Assembly: GCF_020184175.1 (NCBI RefSeq)
Contig: NW_026083115.1
Location: 186,001 to 250,000, forward strand
From: Aphis gossypii
Taxonomy: Eukaryota; Arthropoda; Insecta; Hemiptera; Aphididae
DNA: 64,000 bases
Direction of reading: 5' to 3'
Below the pieces are notes generated by a model. That model ran no database searches, was not told the origin of the DNA, and saw only the letters and a program-made list of their open reading frames with translations. Positions 56,582 to 64,000 of the stretch are shown one piece after another; position 1 is the stretch's first letter, and each line of letters starts with the position of its first letter. A program made the translations under genes and the position numbers.

Positions 56582-58897
56582 TATGGTACACAGTTTCAAA
56601 ATATTAAACAATTGGAATACGGGAAAAAGTTTGAATCCGAAGCACTAATACTAGCTTCCAATATATTAAAAAAAAATATAGATTCTTGAGGATTTTTGTG
56701 GATCACGAAATACCATTTCTTGGAGCTTCACCGGGTATTGTTTTATAAATATATTCAATTAATAATAATAATTATTGTTATTATTACATTTTAGATTCTG
56801 AACGAAGTGATGAATGTATTGATTTTACAATGATGTGTTTTTTTTTTTTTTTTTTTTTGTGTCTGTGTACAGCATAACTAGTCGAAATAATGCTCCAATT
56901 TCAAACTATGGGGGTGGTTTCCGATGTAAAAGTGAATATCCTTGGTGCATTATACAGGTAAAAAGTTAACATTTTCCAACAGTTTTCAAAAAAATCTAGA
57001 AAAACAAAAAAAAAATGACGGAAAAACGGCAATTTTTACGCAAAACCAGTTTTCGACCAAATCGATTTTTTTTTATGGTTGTAATTCAAAAACTAATCAT
57101 TGAAAATACTTGAAATTTTCACCCAATGTTAATGTCAGTGGTATCCGTATATAGTTAAATTTTCAAAAAATTTTGACTTTTTTTGAGTTATTTATAGACG
57201 ACTGAAATTTTCGATTTTTTTGAGAATTTTTTTTTAAAGTGTCGATAAAAAATTTTGGATGACCAAAAGTTTTGAAAATTTAATACAAGGTTCCTTATAA
57301 GTTGTTTTTAATGTAGCTAAAAAAAATAAAAATCGTTAGTCACAATTTTTTTTATAAGCGTTTTTAGTTCAAATTTTTACGAAATCTGTCGAAAACGCGA
57401 AAATTTGCAAGTAATTTGAAGTTGAAAAATCATAAAATTTTTTTCTTTTATAACTAAGTTTTGAAAATTTGGTACAAGGTTCTCCATACATTTTTCTTCA
57501 AATATCTGTAAAAAAAACTCTACCGGATTCAGACAACCAATTTTTATGAGTGTTTGAAATTTAAATTTTTACAAAACCGCGTTAAAAACAGTTTTTAACC
57601 TCAAACGATTTTTGATATTTGTTATTATTCAAAAAGTATAAGTCGTAGATACTTGAAAATTTTACCAGTTATTAAGATTCGCGTTTTCTTTACGTGATTT
57701 AAATTTTAAAATATTTTGAATTTTTTTGAGCTATTTATAGACAACTGAAATTTTCAATTTTTCTAAAAAAATATTTTTGAAGTGTCGATAAAATTTTTTT
57801 GGCCCTATCAAAATACTTGAAAATTTAATACAAAGTTCCTCATAAGTTATTATTATAGTGATTAAAAAATTATAAGAATACATAGGCACAATTTTTTTTT
57901 TTATTAGCATTTGAAGTTCAAAAATTGACAAAAATTCGTCAAAACTATGAATACTTGCAAATTATTTTGTAGGTATATTTCATAAAAATTTTTGTATAAG
58001 TAGCTAAGAGTTGAAAATTTAATACAAGGTTTTTCATAAGTTTAGCTTACAATTATTATAAAAGAACTTAAATTTTGTTGTATTCAGGCCATTAAAATAT
58101 AAACCACCTTTTTCACCAACCACTAGAAATTATATCCTAGGCTGACAAATCATCTTCGTTCAGAATCGTTTTTCGTATACAATGATAACTATCATTGGAT
58201 TCAAATTTAACACTCCTATAATATATAATAATGATCCATAAGGCACCTAATGTACAGCAGAGCGGTACTCACTTGCCCGCTTTTTTTTTTTTAGATGGTG
58301 TAATTGAAAATAAAGCTCTTGTGGAAATTAAATGTCCTTATGCTTTTAAAAATACAAGCAATATAAAAGAAGCCATAGACAATAAACAAGTTAGTAGCAA
58401 TTTACTTATAAATGACATGGTGCATATTAAATTTTAAAAAATACAGAGGTAAATAATTGTAATAAACTATAATTATTCATCTATTTTTAGCTCCTTTATG
58501 TAGAATTAGTAAATGGAAAAATGTCCCTAAAAAAGGACAGTTATTATTTCTACCAGGTCATGGGACAACTTAGAATTTGTCAAAAACAAATTTGTTATTT
58601 TTTTGTTTATACACCAAACTGGATACAATATGAATGTATAAATTACGATAAAAAGTTTTGGCGGACAGAAATGGAAAATAAACTAACACTGTAAGATTTT
58701 ATTTTATATTATGTAGTAAAAATATATTATTTTATAATAATCGTAATTTTATAAATTATAATTTATGGTCTTTAGGTTTTACAGAGAATGTTTGCTTCCA
58801 GAAATCGTAGATCCTCAGTTTGGGAAAAGATTATTAAAAAGTGATATACATGAACCAATTCACATACAAAAATGTATTGACGACAAAAAAAAAATAT
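56582..58897 (+). CDS. YqaJ-type exonuclease domain gene (lambda-exonuclease-like), partial
   Basis: Exon 1 (ending 56734) reads QLEYGKKFESEALILASNIL, then FVDHEIPFLGASP. Exon 2 (from 58295) reads DGVIENKALVEIKCPYAFKN. The joint is in phase (G plus AT makes the Asp codon). LGASPDG, VEIKCPY and, in the next exon (58491 on), YYFYQVMGQLRICQKQICYF and FVYTPNW are the conserved YqaJ/lambda-exonuclease motifs (D, ExK and QGQL-like). The last exon (about 58777-58897) reads FYRECLLPEIVDPQFGKRLL to TAA. The frame at the end of exon 2 (58400-58450) is uncertain: TAA at 58435-58437 if unspliced. The 5' part is absent, cut by a possible MITE. In insects, YqaJ domains occur both in mobile elements and in host-like genes; which applies here is unknown. 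Confidence 0.68.
56790..58292 (+). repeat. Modular repeat, copy 3, filling the YqaJ gene's intron
   Basis: The left end ATTCTGAACGAAGTGATGAA (56793) and right end block (CTTCGTTCAGAATCG near 58157, GTACAGCAGAGCGG near 58253, CTTGCCCGC plus T run at 58273-58292) delimit it. The inner module recurs at 57185 and 57728 (543 apart). The ends contain a short inverted pair, GATTCTGAACGAAG and CTTCGTTCAGAATC. The T run at its right end forms the polypyrimidine tract of the acceptor at 58293-58294. Confidence 0.85.
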
Positions 58898-59520
58898 AAT
58901 ATTATATTATATTTCATATAATACAAAATTATGAATAAAGTTTACCTACATAACAAAATACGATAATTATTTATAATAAGTAGCTCGTAGTTGATAGTTG
59001 ATTTATGATAATATATATAATTTATATATATAGGTACCAATTTAATCTACCTAATACAATAATATTTTACTCTCACTTTACAAATGCTTAAAAGAAAAGG
59101 TTAGAAGTTTAAGTTTTAACCCTTTCTCATTGAACATAATACATTTTACAATATAATAATCCATAAAAAAAGCCTTAAGCACTTAAAAAAACTTGATTTT
59201 GTTTTATAAATTAATAATAATTTATGTAGTATAACTAGTATAAGTAATCAGTAAATACTAAGTAACTAAGTAAGTACTACAAATCTAATATTTAAATATT
59301 TATAAATAGGTGATATTAGCTTAGGTTATTGTTATAAATAAGGTATTATTTAATGTATTATAAATATTTTATGAAGTTAATATCTAATAATGTATTAAAT
59401 ACAAATCGTATAGGTACCCGCGGATATTAAAAAAATATCAGCTGCATTTTCCCATTTACGTGTATATTAACGCGCGATCCGTCATAGACGAAGGTTCAGA
59501 TAATAATAAATATCGCTCCC
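58898..59520. other. AT-rich spacer
   Basis: 3' of the YqaJ gene. Nothing coding or repeated was recognised. Confidence 0.4.
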
Positions 59521-59975
59521 GAATAAACAAAATTGTCGGCCGGCCGCCGACTACTAGTAGTGAGCGTGGTTAATACGTCGCGTGCTTGCGGATCGCGAAA
59601 ACACCTGACAGCGCGTTCTCTCGGCCGTTGTATACGTTTCACTTTTAGTGTAGCCAGGGGTAGGACACTTCTAGGCGGCCAGCTGATTATAGAGAATCAA
59701 CGACTGCAGGTCCGCAGTAGGGCCAAGTATCTGAGAAAATATATAATTGTAACGTTTGCATTTTTGGTAGCACTGATTTATCATGATTTTTACCACGTTT
59801 TATTGTTATCGCAATTTGTAACGTTTTTTATTGTTTGTCGTTTGACTCATTGACTAGAGACAACAACTCTCTGCCGAAAATTGTGCTTTTATTGTTATAT
59901 TGTGTCATTCTGTGCTTATACCGAACATTTCTTAGTTTATTATTTTGTCCGATTTATATTAATATAATCATCATG
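59521..59975 (+). promoter_or_regulatory. CpG-rich upstream region of THAP exon
   Basis: A local GC- and CpG-rich island (GGCCGGCCGCCGAC, then GCGCGTTCTCTCGGCCG) in otherwise AT-rich DNA, just 5' of a THAP-type first exon. It is a plausible promoter/5' UTR. The open frame at 59533-59853 has no protein-like features and is treated as UTR. No TATA/Inr pair stands out. Confidence 0.4.
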
Positions 59976-60068
59976 GTTTATGTATGCCTTGTGATAGGTT
60001 GTATAAAGTCGTTCAAGTATACAACGAAGAAGTGTAAACTATTTAAATTTCCAAAAGACGAATTAATG
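59976..60068 (+). CDS. THAP domain first exon
   Basis: ATG at 59973-59975 or the adjoining codons opens MVYVCLVIGCIKSFK; then LFKFPKDELM, the beginning of a THAP C2CH domain (C-x4-C, then the FPKD block). A GTAAGT donor follows at 60069. The exon stops in phase 2 inside the Met codon. The rest of the THAP domain is not found on this strand; a fitting exon 2 lies on the minus strand at 63676. THAP domains bind DNA in P-type transposases and in host regulators. Confidence 0.6.
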
Positions 60069-60147
60069 TAAGTTTAACGTTAACTATTACTAATTATTAG
60101 AGTTAGGATGTTATGACTTTTGCATTTTTTCTTTTGATTCTATACCA

Positions 60148-62035
60148 GGGATGGCGAACCTATGTCACGCGTGTCACGGAGTGACACGCCAATTTAAAAT
60201 ATAATTCTTAATTTTTATTTCACTTTCCAAAAAAATTATTGATAATTTTAAACTATTTTTAACTTATTATTGGAATGTATCGTAAGATATTGTAATCTGT
60301 ACTTTCCATTTCCTAAGCTCGTAAACGAAACGATTAGATTATCAATAAATTCGTTTATCGCGTTTACGTAACAAACGTAGGTAAAACAGAACGGTCGACA
60401 GTCGTCAACAGATAGTTTCGGATGCCTTACACGACGACTATTTTAACCAACCTATTCAATATTGCTTCTGGCTTTCTCAAAATAATTCACGTTTAACTGT
60501 TGGAAGTTTAATACATTGGTGAATATTATTTATTTTTATTATTTTCAAAAATTAAAAATTCGTATAAAATAATTAATACTATATTCTAAATTTATAGAAT
60601 AAAAATGTTCAAAAAATTAAAACTGAATCCAGAAAAAAGCGGTAGTGGGAGATTATTCCACGAACAGTGGACAGTGGATTTTGGTGTAATTCAAAACAAT
60701 AATAAGGTACTATGTTGCTTGTGTAACGAAACAGTTATAAGCCGTAGTTTTAATGTTAAAAGACATTTCGAGACAGTTCATAATAATATATTTTCTCTAT
60801 CGGCTGAAGAAAAATTAGAATTGATTTCTCAAAAAGTAAAATTTTTTAGAAGTCAATCAAACAAATTTAAAGTGGCGTTCAAACAAAATAATAATTTATC
60901 AGCCGCTAGTTTTTCTGTGTCGCATTACATTGCGCAGCATGGTAAGCCACTTTCTTACGGAGAATACTTAAAAGAAGTTTTTGTTAAGGCGTCTAACATT
61001 TTGTTTCATGATTTTACTAATAAAAATGAAATAATAAAACGTATTAACGATTTGCCTGTTAGTAGAAATACTGTAAAAGATCGTATTATTTGTATGAGTA
61101 ATGATATAACAGATCAGCTTCAAACAGATTTGGCTTCAGAAAATTATTTTTCAATCTGTCTTGACGAAAGTACAGATGTAACTTCACAGACGCGACTAGC
61201 AGTCTTTGTTAGGTTCAGTAGTGTTAATATTATGAGGGAAGAATTAATAAAATTAATGACGATTTCTACTAAAACAACTGGTCAAGATATTATGAATGTA
61301 GTACTTAAAGAATTCGCCAATTTAAAAATAAATATAAATAATATTGTTTCAATAAATAAGGATGGTGCCCCTAATATGGTTGGCAAACACAATGGATTTG
61401 TTCAACTTTTTTCGAATGAAATTTCTCATCCGTTAATCAGTTTTCATTGTTTAATACATCAAGAAGCGTTGTGTGCTAAAGACAGCTTGAAATCGCTTCA
61501 AAATGTAATGGAAGTAGTTACAAAAGTTGTCAATTTCATTACATCTCGTGCTTTAAATAACCGACAATTTACTAAATTATTAGATGAAGTTGAATCACAA
61601 TACGCTGGCCTTTTAATGTATAACAGTGTTCGTTGGTTGAGTCGTGGTCAAGTTCTTCATCGATTTGTTGCATTATTAGAAGAAATACGATTATTTTTAT
61701 TCGAAAAATCTCAAGACTATCCAGAACTTAAAGATTTAAATTGGTTGAACGATTTAATGCTTTTCACTGATTTTACTACAATGTATAATGAATTAAATAA
61801 AAAACTCCAAGGGCCCGGTCAAATAGTCTTAACAATGTTTGAAAATATCAAAGGTTTTGAAAAAAAAATTGAAATTTATTGTAAAGATCTTAAAAATGAA
61901 AAATTTAAATATTTTCCACATTTGAAAAATCATCTGAACAATTCATTACACTTTGCAGATAGTCAGACTGACATCAAATGTATGAATGTAAAAAAATCAT
62001 GTTTATAATTTGACTTGCATATTTAACTTTCATTT
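60148..62035 (+). mobile_element. hAT element, GTF2IRD2-like, 3' truncated
   Basis: The left end CAGGGATGGCGAACC at 60148 is typical of hAT elements of this group. TGTCACGCGTGTCACG and GAGTGACACGCC behind it are inverted repeats. The gene starts at 60605. No right TIR was found; P-like coding sequence on the other strand resumes at about 62037, so the 3' part is missing. Confidence 0.7.
60605..62008 (+). pseudogene. hAT transposase, GTF2IRD2/ZBED-like, open but C-terminally truncated
   Basis: 467 residues, open throughout. A BED-like finger is near residues 35-60 (VLCCLCNETVISRSFNVKRH, then FETVH). The catalytic region has FSICLDESTDVTSQTRLAVF (first acid), then INKDGAPNMVGKHNGFV (second) and SFHCLIHQEALCAK. 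Then come YNSVRWLSRGQVLHRFV and FTTMYNELNKKLQGPGQ. Family members are usually 550-700 residues and end in a hAT dimerization domain, which is absent here. The frame ends at 62008 in MNVKKSCL, so the remaining part was lost, probably with the 3' TIR. The start ATG is preceded by an AT-rich leader of about 450 bases from the TIR. Confidence 0.82.
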
Positions 62036-62036
62036 T

Positions 62037-63676
62037 CTGAAATGGTCCTACTTAAGTAGGTAGACTTAAGTAAATGTGGTACATCAAATACATAAAATAT
62101 TTTTCTGCCATTAACAAAAAAAAAATGGACGTTCACATGATACATTCATGGCCTTGGCAAAACTTGTAAAATTAGATCCTTGGTCAGTTGTTAATACTCT
62201 TATATTGAGTGATGTCTTTTGGATACGACTAATAACTGCAAATATAGTATTTTGAAGATGAAGTCCAGTACAACTATTTGTCGTATACTCCGATTACTCG
62301 GACGTATACCAAAATAAAGTTAAACACAAAATAACGCAAAGTACTTTATTTTCTGTTTATACCGTTGACTCGAGTCACACGATCACCACCACTGACCCCT
62401 TTGCTGCCTTAACCATATCTCTTATATACTAAATTTACAATTCATACACCTTAGCTTACGTAATTATTATTTTAACCCGATTAATAACAATTAACAATTT
62501 ATAACAATTTTTACTTACATTTCTTACTACTATGTTTTGATTACTAGATTACTTATGCTAGCTAAAATATAAAAGTTTATCAACACCATATTTCACAATT
62601 GTTATCTTAACCTATTTAAATGTTTTGTTTTATTATTGCTTAATAATTATTGGAGTTCGTTAAATCCTAATACAACATATTGTTGATGAAAAAGTATGCT
62701 ATAGGCTGCTTCCAATTACAATTTATGCTTCTTAACATAAAACAGAGTACATGCTTTGCTGGTTCATATGTTTTTCTGTCGCACGAATTATTAAATCCTA
62801 CTATATAATCATGTGACAAATTGTAAAATAAATGTGTTTTAATTGACATCTCATCAATACATAAAACACAATCCTTTGCATCATCTTTTAGATTATTTAT
62901 TTTCAATTCTATGGTTTCAAATATGACATCATTTAATCCAGACACTATATTGATTTTCTGTGTTATTCTTCGTAAAGTTCTTGGGTAATAGCAACAATGT
63001 TTTTAAAAATGTGTATACTTGAGGACCAAAGAAAAATATTGTTAGAGCCAACTGCTTGATTTCATTTGAATACCGCACGCCTTGAGGTTTTCTCTTGCCC
63101 ATTTGTACATACTGTTTAATAACCATACTCAGATTAGGAGGTAACTGTGCTTCAACAACTCGATTAAATAATTCTACTGAAGTAACATCTATTTCATTTG
63201 CACAACTTTTTTTGTGTACTTCTTGACTCAATGCTTCAAATTTCTGTTCTAATTGTTCATATTTATTTTTAATGTTTTGAAGTTGAGCTCTATACTTTTG
63301 TTTTCTAGGTGTATGTAATGAGATTAATTCAGTCGTTTGTGTTGATGAGGACATTGATTGATCAGTCGAACATGATGTACTTTGAGATGGTAAACAAGAA
63401 TAAGAAAATGACTCTTCTTGGTTTAATGGAGTACTTGTAGAAACTGAAGCATTAGATATTGGGTTGGAAATACTTGTATCTTGACCGGCCGTAGTAGTAC
63501 AAGAATCTTCTTTAGGAATCATTGTGAAATCAGTAGGAACAGCATGAGGCAATAGAACTTTTTTTCTGCAGTTTTGTACATACATTCCAAGAAATGATCT
63601 GAACAAACCTTGAAGTACTCCAATGATTTTCCAATAAAATCTTGCCGATTACAATTTATCAACCATTGCTTGGACC
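62037..63676 (-). pseudogene. P-element/THAP9-like transposase, broken by a solo LTR
   Basis: Minus strand. At 63676-63590, directly after an AG acceptor (CATTTTAG), a THAP exon reads SKQWLINCNRQDFIGK, then KVCSDHF. After a shift near 63590 follow RKKVLLPHAVPTDF, a Ser/Thr-rich linker, a coiled-coil stretch (LQNIKNKYEQLEQKFEALSQ) and VRYSNEIKQLALTIFFFGPQ. After another shift near 62985 the catalytic part reads VLCIDEMSIKTHLFYNL, then AKHVLCFMLRSINCNWKQPI. The LTR at 62279-62677 interrupts it. Beyond it the sense resumes: CTGLHLQNTIFAVISRIQ, LTTDQGSNFTSFAKAMN, then FDVPHLLKSTYLS. P-type transposases use GTP and cut their own TIRs. It ends where the hAT starts. Confidence 0.8.
62279..62677. repeat. 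Solo LTR (399 bp) with 4-bp target duplication
   Basis: Starts TGTCGTATAC and ends ATACAACA (outer inverted pair TGTYGTAT). Flanked by TATT at 62275-62278 and 62678-62681. It contains AATAAA near 62313. Removing it with one TATT rejoins the P-like transposase reading frame exactly, which fixes the borders to the base. No internal retroelement coding remains, so the inner part was lost by LTR-LTR recombination. Confidence 0.85.
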
Positions 63677-64000
63677 TAAAATGGTAATATTAATTAAATA
63701 CAATTATTGATAAGCATTAATAAGTAATAAGAGTTAGAATGTTGATGACCTAAAAAAAATGTAAAAATGCCCTAAAAACATCAAAAAATGAACTAAAGTC
63801 TAATTAAATACCTAAGTGAAAAAAATGTATTTAATAATAGTAATATTTATTAGAGATATGGGTGTGATAGATGATGTAATAGTAATTTAAAATATGAATT
63901 TTAATATTAATAAACAATAGTATACATTTTCATTTAAAGCATATTTAAAATTATTAAAAAATTTTAAAAACAAACTATAAAGTAAAATATAAATAAATAA
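63677..64000. other. AT-rich end of window
   Basis: Upstream intron side of the minus-strand THAP exon 2. No matching THAP exon 1 was recognised before the window ends. Confidence 0.4.

Noticed and set aside
59533..59853. 106-residue plus frame upstream of the THAP exon
   Set aside because: Arg-rich then hydrophobic translation of a CpG-rich leader with no motif; more likely promoter/UTR.
1..64000. CRISPR array, tRNA genes, prokaryotic operons
   Set aside because: No regularly spaced short repeats, no tRNA A/B-box with cloverleaf noticed, and genes carry spliceosomal introns. A tRNAscan run would be decisive.

Overview
The window looks like an AT-rich, transposon-dense stretch of an insect nuclear genome. 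An aphid or related hemipteran is my best guess. The basis is the mix of hAT lineages (ZMYM1-like, KIAA1586-like, GTF2IRD2-like), P-element-like THAP transposases, Helitrons, MULEs and gypsy elements, plus spliceosomal introns of about 60-130 bp and arthropod-style TATA/Inr promoter spacing. No bacterial operons, tRNA genes or CRISPR arrays were seen. Species assignment is inference; no database was consulted.

Layout. 1-2.9 kb: hAT (ZMYM1/DUF4371 type) transposase, minus strand, lightly broken. 3.4-6.5 kb: a small four-exon gene with a recognisable promoter, carrying a 5'-truncated LINE inside its second intron. 6.8-8.6 kb: a repeat built of ~545-bp tandem modules; relatives lie at 20.8, 35.5, 42 and 57 kb. 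9-12.2 kb: two decayed hAT transposases. 12.7-16.2 kb: the 3' end of a gypsy element whose LTR is split by a ~2-kb P-like element with terminal inverted repeats and a target duplication. 16.2-17.2 kb: mariner and P/THAP9-like remnants. 17.9-25.2 kb: two KIAA1586-like hAT elements, the second complete from TIR to TIR with an 8-bp target duplication. 26.9-33.9 kb: a decayed Helitron of Helentron type whose coding string runs Rep, PIF1 helicase, AP-type endonuclease and a ubiquitin-specific protease domain. 34.3 kb: a 263-bp hAT MITE. 37-40.5 kb: an in-frame multi-exon gene of unknown function with Cys/His knuckles in two similar exons; a 5S-rRNA-like element lies in its first intron. 43.4-45.9 kb: piggyBac abutting a DDE element whose second D and E are about 82 residues apart. 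46.3-49.2 kb: a canonical Helitron (TC...CTAG). 49.5-51.6 kb: gypsy pol. 51.6-55.8 kb: a MULE with ~590-bp terminal inverted repeats that each carry its first exon. 56.6-58.9 kb: a YqaJ-type exonuclease gene interrupted by an intron made almost wholly of the repeat. 59.5-63.7 kb: THAP/P-like exons, a GTF2IRD2-like hAT and a solo LTR.

The parts do not form one pathway. They are layers of nested insertions: P element in LTR, LINE in intron, repeat in intron, solo LTR in transposase, gypsy cut by MULE. The most interesting items are the Helentron-associated deubiquitinase, the MULE with coding TIRs, the repeat-filled intron of the YqaJ gene, and the small gene with duplicated knuckle exons ending in an NPGP motif. 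Most transposase reading frames carry stops or frameshifts, so they are probably inactive.
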